A DNA stretch of 64,000 nucleotides, taken from the NCBI GenBank assembly GCA_016125185.1, contig WGMG01000001.1, positions 372,001 through 436,000 on the forward strand. Direction: 5' to 3'. Numbering within the stretch: the stretch's first letter is position 1; each line of letters starts with the position of its first letter. This document shows positions 8,401-17,835 of the stretch, one piece after another. A program made the translations under genes and the position numbers. The notes under the pieces were generated by a model. It searched no databases. It had not been told where the DNA came from and saw nothing but the letters and a program-made list of their open reading frames with translations. The DNA comes from Armatimonadota bacterium (lineage in GTDB: Bacteria > Armatimonadota > Fimbriimonadia > Fimbriimonadales > Fimbriimonadaceae).

Positions 8401-9825
8401 TTACATCTTGTGGATGGCGTGTCCGGCGGCATCCTCGAACGCTTCGATGATTGCCTCGGCCATCGTCGGGTGAGCGTGAATCACGGTCTCCATCGACTCC
8501 AGCGTCGCCTCGTGGACGAGGGCGACCACGCCTTCGTGCAGAAGGTCAGAGACGTGTCCGCCGACCATGTGCAGGCCGAGGACTTCGCCGTACTTCTTCT
8601 CGGCGACGACCTTCACAAAGCCTTCGGTCTCGTTGGCGGCCATCGCCTTGGCGAAGATCGCGAATCGCGAACGGCCCACGACCACGTCGTAGCCCTTCGA
8701 CTTGGCTTCCGACTCGCTCATACCCACGCTGGCAACCTCCGGCGAGGTGTACACCACGTTCGGCACATGTCGATAGTCGACCGTCTTGGGTGAATCCGGC
8801 TTCAAGATGTTGTTGACGGCAGCCAGACCTTCCTGCTGAGCCACGTGGGCAAGCTGGATTCGGCCCGTCACGTCGCCGATCGCATAGATGTTCGGCACGT
8901 GGGTGCGGAGCGTGTCGTCGACGATCTCGACGCCGCGTCGGTGGAGCTTGACACCGATCCCTTCGAGGTTCATGCCCTCGATGTTCGCCTTTCGGCCTAC
9001 GCCGAGCAGGACCACTTGGGTCTCGATGACTTCGGTCTCGGTGCCCTTCTTGATGTGCGCCTTCCAGCCCTTCTTGGTCTTCTCGACCTTGTCGATGGTG
9101 GCGCCGGTGCGAACGTCGATGCCCTGTCGGCTGAGTTGTTTGCCCAACTCGACGCCGAGGTCTTCGTCCATGATGTTGACCAGCGTCGGCATCATTTCGA
9201 CCAGCGTGACCTTGGAGCCGAGGCCGTTGAAAACGTAGGAGAATTCGCAACCGACTGCGCCGCCGCCGAGGACGACCATGCTGTCCGGCACGAACGGAGC
9301 GGAAACCGCGTCATCCGACGTCCAAACGCCGTCTTCGCGGCCGCCTTCCAGACCCGGGACCGGCAGGTGGACTACCGATGAGCCGGTGGCGAGAATGAAA
9401 TTCTTGCCTCGGTACTTGCTCTCGGTTCCGTCCTTGGCCGTCACCGAAATCGTGTTGGCGTCGATGAACTTGGCGAAGCCTTCGACGTGCTTCACGCCGC
9501 GCTTCTTGAACAGCATGCCCACGCCGCCGCGCTCGGCCAGTACGATCTTTTCCTTGCGCTTCATGAAGGCGTCGAAATCCATCTCGGCCTTGTCGATCTT
9601 CTTCAGGCCGAAGCTCTCTGCCTTCTTCGCCTTGTTGAGCATCTCGACGCTGGCGATCATCGCTTTGGAAGGCACGCACCCGACGTTCAGACAGGTTCCG
9701 CCGAGGTACTCCTTCTCAACACAAATGACCGAAGCCCCCATCTGGGCCGCTCGGATTGCCGCGTAATAGCCGCCGGGGCCGGCGCCAATCACGATAATGT
9801 CTGCGTCGAATTGTTCATTTGCCAT
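8401..9825 (-). CDS. lpd: Dihydrolipoamide dehydrogenase (E3)
   Basis: Flavoprotein that reoxidises the lipoyl groups of 2-oxoacid dehydrogenase or glycine-cleavage complexes using NAD+. From the chosen start it has 474 residues, the usual length. The FAD-binding GAGPGG lies at 14-19, the redox disulfide GGTCLNVGC gives Cys45 and Cys50, and the C-terminal catalytic pair is in HAHPTMAE. The frame continues to an ATG at 9966, which would add 47 low-complexity residues; I prefer 9825 because the fold starts there and AGGAG lies 12 nt upstream. No E1 or E2 genes are nearby, so its partner complex is unknown. Confidence 0.93.
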   Translation of the reverse strand: MANEQFDADIIVIGAGPGGYYAAIRAAQMGASVICVEKEYLGGTCLNVGCVPSKAMIASVEMLNKAKKAESFGLKKIDKAEMDFDAFMKRKEKIVLAERGGVGMLFKKRGVKHVEGFAKFIDANTISVTAKDGTESKYRGKNFILATGSSVVHLPVPGLEGGREDGVWTSDDAVSAPFVPDSMVVLGGGAVGCEFSYVFNGLGSKVTLVEMMPTLVNIMDEDLGVELGKQLSRQGIDVRTGATIDKVEKTKKGWKAHIKKGTETEVIETQVVLLGVGRKANIEGMNLEGIGVKLHRRGVEIVDDTLRTHVPNIYAIGDVTGRIQLAHVAQQEGLAAVNNILKPDSPKTVDYRHVPNVVYTSPEVASVGMSESEAKSKGYDVVVGRSRFAIFAKAMAANETEGFVKVVAEKKYGEVLGLHMVGGHVSDLLHEGVVALVHEATLESMETVIHAHPTMAEAIIEAFEDAAGHAIHKM

Positions 9826-10045
9826 AGTTTGCGTTTGCTCCTGCTCTACTGGGATGCCCGAGATCGCCTCGATAATGGAGGGTGCCGGCATCGGCGTTGA
9901 GACGGCCGGACCGTTTGTCAGCTCGCTCGCTGTGTTTTGGGGTGATTCGTCTGTTGGATCACTCATCGAGCACCGAGAGGATGAACTTCGAGTTTACCAG
10001 GTGGCGGGAATGCCCGAATCTGCAAAAAAGCGACAAAAGGGGGTT

Positions 10046-10073
10046 TTGATTTACAGATATATCACGTTAAAAT
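10046..10073 (+). promoter_or_regulatory. Promoter of ABC sugar importer operon
   Basis: TTGATT (10046-10051), a 16-nt spacer and TAAAAT (10068-10073). Transcription should start near 10080, downstream of the ATG at 10072. That supports the ATG at 10093 as the true start. Confidence 0.5.
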
Positions 10074-10092
10074 GGGTTCGCGAAGAACTCCG

Positions 10093-12507
10093 ATGAAGAA
10101 GCTTTTCTCCCGCATCGCCCTGGGCGTGGTTGCCCTGCTTTTGGCGTCCCTTTCGTCAGCGGATGTTACTTTGAGGCTGAGCGTCTGGGACGGCGACAAG
10201 GCTCTGGAAACGATTCGCGGCATCTGCCAGCAGTTCGAGAAGGACAATCCCGGCATCCACGTCAAGCTGGAGAACTACGACTACACGCTTTACCATCAGA
10301 AGATGATCATCACTTACGCGGCGGGCGTGGCTCCCGACGTCGTGATGATGGACGGAAGCCACTACCAGTTCTTGGCTACCCGCCACGCGCTTTTGCCCCT
10401 CAACCAGTTCTTCGCCTCGTCGCCCGGGTTCGACATCAAGGATTACTACAAGCCGATCGTCGATTCCTACACGTTCCACGATCAGCTTTATATCCTGCCG
10501 CGCGACATCGCCCCCATCGGGCTGATGTACTACAACAAGAAGATGTTCAAGGACGCGGGGATTCCGTACCCCGATGGTTCATGGACGTGGGACTTCCACA
10601 TTCGGCCCGAACTGAAGGAGAAGGACTTTCTGTGGGTCTGCCAGCAGTTCGTGAAGAAGGATGATCGGGGCAAATACATCCAGTGGGGCTACGCGCCCAG
10701 CTGGCCGCAGATGCAGGCCGACACCTACGCTCTGCAACTCGGCGCGTATCCTTACGACAACATGGCCGAGCCGACCAAGGTGCTGGCCGACGCTCCCGAC
10801 CGCGTGAAGGCGTTCCAGTTTGCCGCCGATTTTGCCAACGTTCTGCACCTCGAACCGTCGAACCTAGAAGCCAGCGGCTCGCTGATGCTGACGACCCAAC
10901 AGATGTTCGTCCAGCAGAAGATCGCGATGTATCAAAACGGCATCTGGGACGTGCCGAACATGCGCAAGATGCTGAAGCCCGGCACGCCGGAATGGTTCGA
11001 TTGGGACATCTGCCTGGCTCCCGCCTATGCGGGCAAGGACGGGAAGCCGGTCCGCCGCTCGACGACGGGCGGCTCGGGCTACGCCATCATGGCTTCGACC
11101 AAGAACCCGAGCTTGGCTTGGAAACTGACGCGCTACCTGGCTGGGCCAGTGGGCATGACGGCGATGGCCAAGGCGGGCATTGCGCAGCCCGCGATTCGGC
11201 AGTTGGCGCTCACGAAAGGCGTGTGGCTGCCGGGGCCGGATACGCCGCTGGAAGAGCAGTATCCGCGCAATCGAATCGTCACCGACGAAGCCGTCAACTA
11301 CGTCGTGTTCGATGCCACGACCCAGTTCGGCATCTCGGTCAGCGACCGATATAACAAGGGCCTTGAGATTCTGTGGAACGGCCAAACGACGGCGCAAAAA
11401 ATCCTCTCCGAGAACGAGAAGATCGCCCAGCAACGGCTAGACGACCTGCGCAAACAGGAAGCCCTGCCGCCGTTCAATTGGGTGTTGGGCGGGGCTATCG
11501 CCGCCCTGATCGTGCTGAGCATGGTCGCCTTCGTGTACCTGCCCGAAAGGGGCCGACGGCTCACTCGGCTGGAGAAAGGCGAATCCAAGTCCGGCTACAA
11601 ATTCCTCACTCCCTGGATCGTCGGCGCGGTCATCTTCACCCTTGGCCCGATGATTTTGGCCCTGCTGATGTCGTTCGCCGAGTGGGACATCATCGCCCCC
11701 GCCAAGTGGCGCGGCCTCGCCAACTTCCAAGAGATTTTCCAAAGCGATCCATCCTTCTACAAGTCGATGATCATCACGGCGATCTACACGGTCTTCAGCG
11801 TGACCTTCGGCATCATCGGCGCGCTCGGCCTGGCCTTGTTGCTGAACCAGAAGGTGCGCGGCGTGGCGCTGTATCGCACGCTCTACTACATTCCGTCGAT
11901 CACCTCCGGCGTGGCCGGATCGCTGATCTGGATGCGGGTTTTCAACCCCGACAACGGCCTGCTGAACTTCTTGCTGTACGGCCCCCATGGCGATTGGCCG
12001 GTGGGCGTATGGCTCAGCAACTGGATCATGCACGACCCGCATAAGCCGGTCGATTGGCTTCAGACCGAGACGACCGCGATGCCCGCCCTCATCATCATGT
12101 CGGTGTGGGGCATCGGCGGCGGAATGGTCATCTTCCTCGCCGGTCTGCAGGGCATTCCGCAGCACTACTACGAAGCGGCGACCCTCGACGGAGCCGGGAT
12201 CATCGCCCGGTTCAAGTCCGTCACCCTACCGATGCTGACGCCGACGATCTTCTTCAGCGCCATCACAGGCTTGATCGGCGCCTTCCAGGCGTTCACCCAG
12301 GCGTTCGTGATTTCCAACGGCACCGGAGCCCCGAACGACGCCACCCGCTTCTTCGTTCTGCACATCTTCAGCGCCGCCTTCCAGTCCGCGCGCATGGGGT
12401 ACGCCAGCGCCCTCGGGTGGGTGCTGTTCATCATCATCATGGTCATCACGCTCATCCAAATGAAGCTCAGTAGGCGCTGGGTCTACTACGAATCGGAGGC
12501 GAAATAA
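10093..12507 (+). CDS. ABC sugar transporter: binding protein fused to MalF-type permease
   Basis: An 804-residue fusion. A signal peptide (MKKLFSRIALGVVALLLASLSSA) leads into a family-1 extracellular solute-binding domain to about residue 440, with PDVVMMDG and the STTGGSGYAI hinge region. A helical linker and one extra membrane segment (~455-480) follow. The rest is a MalF-like permease with several helices and the EAA loop YYEAATLDGAG, which docks the ATPase. These two parts are normally separate proteins. The stop overlaps the start of the next permease. The start was chosen from the promoter position and the signal peptide. Substrate is probably a carbohydrate; no ATPase gene is adjacent. 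Confidence 0.9.
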   Translation: MKKLFSRIALGVVALLLASLSSADVTLRLSVWDGDKALETIRGICQQFEKDNPGIHVKLENYDYTLYHQKMIITYAAGVAPDVVMMDGSHYQFLATRHALLPLNQFFASSPGFDIKDYYKPIVDSYTFHDQLYILPRDIAPIGLMYYNKKMFKDAGIPYPDGSWTWDFHIRPELKEKDFLWVCQQFVKKDDRGKYIQWGYAPSWPQMQADTYALQLGAYPYDNMAEPTKVLADAPDRVKAFQFAADFANVLHLEPSNLEASGSLMLTTQQMFVQQKIAMYQNGIWDVPNMRKMLKPGTPEWFDWDICLAPAYAGKDGKPVRRSTTGGSGYAIMASTKNPSLAWKLTRYLAGPVGMTAMAKAGIAQPAIRQLALTKGVWLPGPDTPLEEQYPRNRIVTDEAVNYVVFDATTQFGISVSDRYNKGLEILWNGQTTAQKILSENEKIAQQRLDDLRKQEALPPFNWVLGGAIAALIVLSMVAFVYLPERGRRLTRLEKGESKSGYKFLTPWIVGAVIFTLGPMILALLMSFAEWDIIAPAKWRGLANFQEIFQSDPSFYKSMIITAIYTVFSVTFGIIGALGLALLLNQKVRGVALYRTLYYIPSITSGVAGSLIWMRVFNPDNGLLNFLLYGPHGDWPVGVWLSNWIMHDPHKPVDWLQTETTAMPALIIMSVWGIGGGMVIFLAGLQGIPQHYYEAATLDGAGIIARFKSVTLPMLTPTIFFSAITGLIGAFQAFTQAFVISNGTGAPNDATRFFVLHIFSAAFQSARMGYASALGWVLFIIIMVITLIQMKLSRRWVYYESEAK

Positions 12508-13397
12508 TGGCCACCAAGGTTCAAACCTCGTCGCAAGAATGGCACGCCATGGCCAAGCGGGCCGAGAACACGGCTCGGATTCTGCGCTGGCTGTTGTGGG
12601 TGGTGCTCCTCACCGGCATCGTGCTGTCGCTCGCGCCGTTCTACCTGATGATCGCGATGTCGCTGAAGACGCCGGGCGAGATCGCCAGCAGTTCGGTGTG
12701 GTCGTTGCCGCGAGTCCTGCAGTGGGGCAACTACGAAAAGGTCCTCACCAACGCCAACGCGCCGTTCTTCGACTTCCTGCGCAACTCCCTCATCATCTCG
12801 GGGGTCTCGACCATCGGCGTTTTGCTCAGCTCGAGCATGGTGGCGTACGGCTTTGCGCGCCTGAAGTTTCCCGGCCGCGATCGACTCTTCATCCTGCTCC
12901 TCAGCACCATGATGTTGCCCAGCATCGTCACCATGGTCCCGCAGTACGTGCTGTGGAAGTACCTCGGCTGGGTGGATACGTTCTATCCGCTGATCGTGCC
13001 CGCGTTCTTCGGCGGCGGAGCGTATAACGTGTTCCTCCTGCGCCAGTTCCTGATGGGCATTCCGCGCGACATCGACGAAGCCGCCCTGCTGGACGGCGCC
13101 AGCCATTCGCAGATCTTCTGGCAGTTCATGATGCCGAACATGGGCCCCGCGCTGGCGACGGTGGGCATCTTCAACTTCATCTATAACTGGCGCGACTTCC
13201 AGGGCCCGCTGATCATCCTCAATAGCCCCGAACACCAGACACTGGAGCTGGGTTTGCAGACGTACCGCGCGATGAACCAGAACCAGTGGGAACTGCTGAT
13301 GGCCGGCTCGGTGATCGTCATGATCCCGATCATCATCCTGTTCCTGGCGGGGCAGCGGTACTTTGTGAAAGGCATCGTGATGACGGGGATCAAGTAG
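12507..13397 (+). CDS. ABC sugar transporter permease, MalG type
   Basis: Inner-membrane permease of 296 residues, partner of the fused binding protein/permease. Six hydrophobic helices can be traced, starting with LRWLLWVVLLTGIVLSLAPF. The cytoplasmic EAA loop reads IDEAALLDGASHSQIFW, in the usual place about 100 residues before the end. Its ATG shares one base with the preceding stop (TAATG), so translation is coupled. The importer needs an ATPase, presumably encoded elsewhere and shared in the manner of MsmX or UgpC (inference). Confidence 0.92.
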   Translation: MATKVQTSSQEWHAMAKRAENTARILRWLLWVVLLTGIVLSLAPFYLMIAMSLKTPGEIASSSVWSLPRVLQWGNYEKVLTNANAPFFDFLRNSLIISGVSTIGVLLSSSMVAYGFARLKFPGRDRLFILLLSTMMLPSIVTMVPQYVLWKYLGWVDTFYPLIVPAFFGGGAYNVFLLRQFLMGIPRDIDEAALLDGASHSQIFWQFMMPNMGPALATVGIFNFIYNWRDFQGPLIILNSPEHQTLELGLQTYRAMNQNQWELLMAGSVIVMIPIIILFLAGQRYFVKGIVMTGIK

Positions 13398-13460
13398 CGA
13401 TCTGGACTTCTTCGCCGACCAAAAGCGGCTACGCAACGTGGTTCATAATGAGCACACGAA

Positions 13461-14309
13461 TTAAATAGAGGCGACTTTTGCCCCTTCATTAAGGGAAGAA
13501 TTCTCTTCAGAAGAAATTGCAACCGGTTGAGAATCAAGCAAATACATTGCCGTAACCCGATTTTCATCTGCGATAGCTTGAGAATATTTAGATATTGAGT
13601 CGGAACTGTAATCAATCAAAATAAGGAGCAATTTTGCAAGTTGCTCTTGACTACTTGACAGCGAAGACGCTGCAGCGCAAAGAATTTCTAAATGTCCCTC
13701 TCGAAGCTTCTGGTCGGAATTCATCGCACCATGCCGATGTCCAGCATAGGTTTTTCTCATGTCAGCTTCGATTCTCTTCTTTTCGACCTCAAATTCCGCC
13801 AATTTTACCTCCTTGTCATTGGCGTCCTTTTCACGCTGCACCTCTAACTCTTTCAACCTAATTTCGTGCTCAAAAGCTTGCTGTTGACGCTTCGTCTCTT
13901 GCTCTCTGCGATCCTTTATTAGCTCTACCAGTGTTCTCAATGGGCCCAGCGAACCGATAGCAGTAATCCAGCCAGGAGAATTGTAGTGCAGAGATTTCAA
14001 GCGAAGGACTTCGACATTGCGGCTACACTCGAAAATCACGCTTGATATGAGGTGGTCTTGATCCTCCCCAGGGGAAAGGCTCTCCAGTCTTGAAAGCTTT
14101 TGCAGGACTTCGCGCCGTTCGGATTTTGAGATCTGCAGACTATCCTCATTTTGCGAAATTGCTGAGCCAATTAGCGAAATAGCTGACAGACGCGCATAAG
14201 CTTGCTCTAAGTTTGTCAGTAAGCCTTGCAAATCCGACACAGTCCAATATCCATCAATTTCAACCTTAACCTCAGCCGAATCTGGTGTGAAAGAGAGATC
14301 GTAGCCCAT
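13461..14309 (-). CDS. Orphan protein with coiled coil, AT-richer
   Basis: Unrecognised 282-residue protein. The N-terminal ~130 residues form an alpha/beta region ending in YNSPGWITAIGSLGP, followed by a highly charged coiled coil at ~140-195 rich in Glu, Lys, Gln and Arg. The last ~80 residues are helical and Ser-rich. No signal peptide or clear membrane helix. A TAGAAT box lies exactly 6 nt before the ATG, which supports the start. Base composition is lower in GC than neighbouring genes and the usage of rare codons is higher, consistent with transfer. Function unknown. Confidence 0.65.
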   Translation of the reverse strand: MGYDLSFTPDSAEVKVEIDGYWTVSDLQGLLTNLEQAYARLSAISLIGSAISQNEDSLQISKSERREVLQKLSRLESLSPGEDQDHLISSVIFECSRNVEVLRLKSLHYNSPGWITAIGSLGPLRTLVELIKDRREQETKRQQQAFEHEIRLKELEVQREKDANDKEVKLAEFEVEKKRIEADMRKTYAGHRHGAMNSDQKLREGHLEILCAAASSLSSSQEQLAKLLLILIDYSSDSISKYSQAIADENRVTAMYLLDSQPVAISSEENSSLNEGAKVASI

Positions 14310-14315
14310 TATATG

Positions 14316-14321
14316 ATTCTA
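14316..14321 (-). promoter_or_regulatory. Candidate -10 box for orphan coiled-coil gene
   Basis: TAGAAT on the minus strand, 6 nt before the ATG at 14309; leaderless arrangement. Confidence 0.45.
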
Positions 14322-14914
14322 CGACGAAAACCAGCAAACAATCTTCGGGATTTTTGAGGTCAGCAAAATATTTGAGACCGAAACCACAAATCATGTTTCT
14401 GATACGTTGGCTTAGTCTGGGTCCTCATTTCAGACTCGGTTGCTTAGGAGTAGACTCCCGAACTGCACGGTCCAATGAGTTTGAGCCTGCTTCGCATCGA
14501 AAATCGTATTTGTCCTTACCACTCATAATCAACCCTTTTCCTTCCGATGCTATCCTAGCGAGGGATACTCGTTGTCTCCACCGAGATTATGGCCAATACA
14601 ACACAAACGGTGAGCCAACTCCTCCAAGAACCTGAAGCAAAGTATGAAGTTCCATATAGAAAGTATCGGCATTTCCTCTTTTCGTTTTGAGTTAATCGGC
14701 AGAACTGAAATTGGGTCTTCCCGAATATATAGACTGATTCTCTTCAATTCTTTGTGCTGACTGACAATTGCTTTACCCTGAGGTAACAGACTGTTTTCCA
14801 ATGGCTTTTCGAGTAGGGCTAGCCGCTGACGTGGTCGGATTGAGAACGTACGTGTGAGAAGAGGGTTTGAGCCGATTAGTGTAACGTGAGCCGCTCTGCG
14901 GGTAAGACAGACGG
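14322..14914. other. AT-rich intergenic region, no supported gene
   Basis: About 590 bases with only short frames of under 95 codons on both strands and none with a recognisable motif, ribosome binding site or leaderless -10 box. It may be the decayed remnant of transferred DNA. No hairpin or repeat stands out. Confidence 0.4.
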
Positions 14915-15316
14915 ATGGACTTGCGCCTAAAGCATGTGATCGAGGAGTATAGGGCGGGAATCCAAGAGGTTCTTCGGCTCATGGATGCCTCCGGCATGCC
15001 ACGACCCGCCACCCTCGCCGAATGGCTCGTCACCCGAAACGAATGGCAGATGGGTACCTTCGTGGGCGACATTCGGTTCTTTTGCCATGGCTACGGAATC
15101 GCCGTGAACCTCCCGCCCGGCGTGCTGGACTTCGACTTCGGCCTGAACGGCGAGGTCGATGGGGTCAACGTCCACTGGGCGATTCAGTTCGTACAGAAGC
15201 GGCTCGGGGAATTCGGATACTCGTCCGAGAGCGAGCTGAAAGAGGCGTTTGAAGACGCGATCGCAGCGGGCGATCTGGCCAAGGACGACTTGGGCGCCTA
15301 TCGATTGCAAGGGTAG
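14915..15316 (+). CDS. Small cytoplasmic protein, possibly DUF6896-like
   Basis: A 133-residue soluble protein. The centre contains FFCHGYGIAVNLPPG and DFDFGLNGEVDG. A His-Gly-Tyr-Gly motif followed by an Asp-Phe-Asp-Phe-Gly motif resembles what I recall of DUF6896, a family seen among small immunity-like proteins; the assignment is tentative. TAAGAC lies 6 nt before the ATG, and there is no Shine-Dalgarno sequence. It stands alone beside the AT-rich region. If it is an immunity protein, no partner toxin was recognised here. Confidence 0.6.
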   Translation: MDLRLKHVIEEYRAGIQEVLRLMDASGMPRPATLAEWLVTRNEWQMGTFVGDIRFFCHGYGIAVNLPPGVLDFDFGLNGEVDGVNVHWAIQFVQKRLGEFGYSSESELKEAFEDAIAAGDLAKDDLGAYRLQG

Positions 15317-15510
15317 CTTCAAAAGAGATGGTCTACGGTGGCATGCTCAGCCGATCTCTGTGTAGCTGGGAGTCTGAGCATGAAGGAACCAGTCCATGCT
15401 TAGGCTGGCTCGACAGTATTCACACGCAAGGACTCCTTCATCGCCTAAACATGCCAAACACTTTCTTTAGTACTCCCTCCCACCGTCTTCCTCCCGACGC
15501 CAAAACAGGC

Positions 15511-15516
15511 TAAGAT
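15511..15516 (+). promoter_or_regulatory. Candidate -10 box for M1 aminopeptidase
   Basis: TAAGAT, 5 nt before the ATG at 15522. The ~190 bases upstream, back to 15317, show no gene or clear structure. Confidence 0.4.
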
Positions 15517-15521
15517 TAAGA

Positions 15522-17810
15522 ATGCTGTCTTCCCTTGCATTCGGCTACGCCCTGTTGCTGAATCCGGCTGTTCGTCCGCCCCACGAGTACGACCTGCAGG
15601 ATGTGAAGTTCGACCTCTCTCTCGACTTCAAAAATGAGTCGATCAGCGGCTATGTCGCCAACAAGGTCGTCACCACCAAAAACGATGCCACCCTCTGGTT
15701 CGACAAAGGTCCGATGACCGTCACCGGCATTTCGGTGGACGGCGCGCGAACCTACAACGCCAAGGCCGAAGGCGACCACGTCCACGTCAACCTCAAAGGC
15801 GTGGCCAGGGGCAAGACCGTCACCGTCACCATCAAGTACCACGCCGAGCCCGAAGCCGGAATCTACTTCGTCAACGGCAAGCGGGCCTACCCCGCCACCA
15901 CCGACCTGGCCTACACCCAGGGCGAGATGGAAGACAACCACTACTGGATTCCCACCTACGACTACCCGGACGACAAGGCCACCAGCGAAGGCATCATCCG
16001 TGTGCCCAAGGGCATGAGCGTCCTCAGCAACGGCACGCTGATCGACCACAAAGACGTCGGCGCACAATCGGTTTGGCACTGGAAGATGGACCAGCCGATG
16101 TCCACCTATCTGATCAGCCTCGTGGCCGGTTACTACACCGCCGTGCCGGACGGAAATTTCAAAGGCAAGCCCGTCACCATCTGGACGCCCAAGGGCGTGG
16201 AAGATTGGGGCGAAGCGGCCTTCAAGGGCACCGATAACCAGATCGCCATCTACTCCAAGCTGACCGGCGTCGACTTCCCGTGGCAGAAATATGCCCAGTC
16301 GGCCGTGCCCGAGTTCATGTTCGGCGGCATGGAGAACGCAAGCTGTACCACCCAGACCATCAACGCCCTGTTCCCGCCGGATTCCAAGGGCACCCAAAGC
16401 GGCGAGGGGCTCAGCGCCCACGAGCTTGCCCACCAGTGGTTCGGCGACCTCATCACCGCCCACGACTGGTCGCACATCTGGGTGAACGAAGGCTGGGCTA
16501 CCTTCATGCCCCACTTCATCACTCGCGAGCGGCACGGCGAGGACGAGTACCAGATTCAGCGCTACGGCACCTACCAAGGCGCGATGTTCTCGGCTCGGCA
16601 AAACCCGATGGTCCGCACCGACTACACGGTGCCCATGGAGATGTTCGACGGCAACGCCTACCCGGGCGGCGCAACCCGAATGTTCATGCTCATGCGCGAG
16701 CTTGGCGAGGACAAATTCTGGAAGTGCTGTCAGGCCTACCTGAAGGAGTACGCCCACAAGAACGTCACCACCGAGCAGTTCTTCGATAGCTGGGGCAAGA
16801 CCGCGGGCGAGAGCCTGGACGCCTTCCGCAAGCAGTGGTTCTACACCAAAGGCGTTCCGCGCCTGCGCGTCACTCGCCAGGGCGACGACTTCAAGGTCGA
16901 ACAACTGACGCCCGGCTTCACGTTCAGCACCGAGGTTCAGCGCATCGGCGACGACGGCCTTCTGACCGAGAAGGAAGTCGAGTTTAGCGACAAGCAGCCA
17001 ACTCTGATCTCGGTGCAGAACGCCAAGGGCATCATCATCGATCCGGGCGCATGGATCATGTGCGATATCGACTACCCGGACTACGACAAGAGCCTTTGGA
17101 TGACCGCCTGGCACACCGCCGAGAACGCGGCCCAGAAGATGCGCCTGCTGGACAAGTTCGACGCCGATGGCATCGAGACGATCTATAAGGAAGAGAAGAG
17201 CGACGCGGTGAAGCGAGAGCTGATCCCGCATCTGACGGATAAGGCCGAACTGATCAGCCTGCTGGGGAGCAAGGACGAGCGGGAGATCGAGTCTGCCCTC
17301 GATCGGCTCGCCGCCCTCAACGACCCCGCCGCCAAGCCGGAGGCCGAGCGAATCTTCGCCGAAACCGCCAACGAAGCGATGAAGAATAACGCGTACGACA
17401 TTCTGCTTCGCATCAACAACGACGAGAAGACCGCCGAGCTGGGCTGGAACACCACCACCTACAACCTGGGCACCAAAATCGCCGCCCTGCGCTGGTATAG
17501 CTACCACGAGCCCGAGAAGGCGCGGCAGATGGCTCTGGACGCGGTTCGCAACTTTGCGCCGGGTCCGGTCCGCATGGCCGCTATCGGGGTCCTGGGTCAC
17601 GTGAAGGATATTCGCGGCGACCAAGAGGTCTTCGATGTCCTCATTGCGTTGGTCAAAGCCCGGCCCTATGCTCCCATGAGCGCGGCGATCAACGCCCTCG
17701 CCGAGTATGGCGACAAGGCGGCGATCCCCGTCCTGGAATCGCGAAAGAACCACTCTCTGCACTTTGCGCGCGGAGCGGTTGCCAGCGCGATCGCAAGGCT
17801 GAGCCGCTAA
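15522..17810 (+). CDS. M1 family zinc aminopeptidase, probably secreted
   Basis: Removes N-terminal residues from peptides. The 762-residue protein begins with a weak signal-like segment (MLSSLAFGYALLLNPA). The substrate-recognition motif GGMENAS lies just before the zinc site, HELAHQWF, with His300, Glu301 and His304; the third zinc ligand is the Glu in WVNEGWATF. A C-terminal HEAT-like helical region (from ~570) scores small repeats over checkable boundaries in the wording LGSKDEREIESALDRL. It is followed 25 nt later by the dehydrogenase gene in the same direction. The family is certain; export is inferred from the N-terminus only. Confidence 0.92.
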   Translation: MLSSLAFGYALLLNPAVRPPHEYDLQDVKFDLSLDFKNESISGYVANKVVTTKNDATLWFDKGPMTVTGISVDGARTYNAKAEGDHVHVNLKGVARGKTVTVTIKYHAEPEAGIYFVNGKRAYPATTDLAYTQGEMEDNHYWIPTYDYPDDKATSEGIIRVPKGMSVLSNGTLIDHKDVGAQSVWHWKMDQPMSTYLISLVAGYYTAVPDGNFKGKPVTIWTPKGVEDWGEAAFKGTDNQIAIYSKLTGVDFPWQKYAQSAVPEFMFGGMENASCTTQTINALFPPDSKGTQSGEGLSAHELAHQWFGDLITAHDWSHIWVNEGWATFMPHFITRERHGEDEYQIQRYGTYQGAMFSARQNPMVRTDYTVPMEMFDGNAYPGGATRMFMLMRELGEDKFWKCCQAYLKEYAHKNVTTEQFFDSWGKTAGESLDAFRKQWFYTKGVPRLRVTRQGDDFKVEQLTPGFTFSTEVQRIGDDGLLTEKEVEFSDKQPTLISVQNAKGIIIDPGAWIMCDIDYPDYDKSLWMTAWHTAENAAQKMRLLDKFDADGIETIYKEEKSDAVKRELIPHLTDKAELISLLGSKDEREIESALDRLAALNDPAAKPEAERIFAETANEAMKNNAYDILLRINNDEKTAELGWNTTTYNLGTKIAALRWYSYHEPEKARQMALDAVRNFAPGPVRMAAIGVLGHVKDIRGDQEVFDVLIALVKARPYAPMSAAINALAEYGDKAAIPVLESRKNHSLHFARGAVASAIARLSR

Positions 17811-17835
17811 GACCTGCCATAATCAAAAGAGAATC

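Noticed and set aside
14354-14801. Small frames of 83-93 codons in the AT-rich gap
   Set aside because: No ribosome site, -10 box, motif or coherent composition; they overlap one another on opposite strands.
15516-17762. 748-codon open frame antisense to the M1 aminopeptidase
   Set aside because: High-GC codon bias of the + gene keeps the opposite frame open. The product is repetitive in Val, Gly, Leu, Asp and His with no motif, and the + frame has a complete zinc-protease signature.
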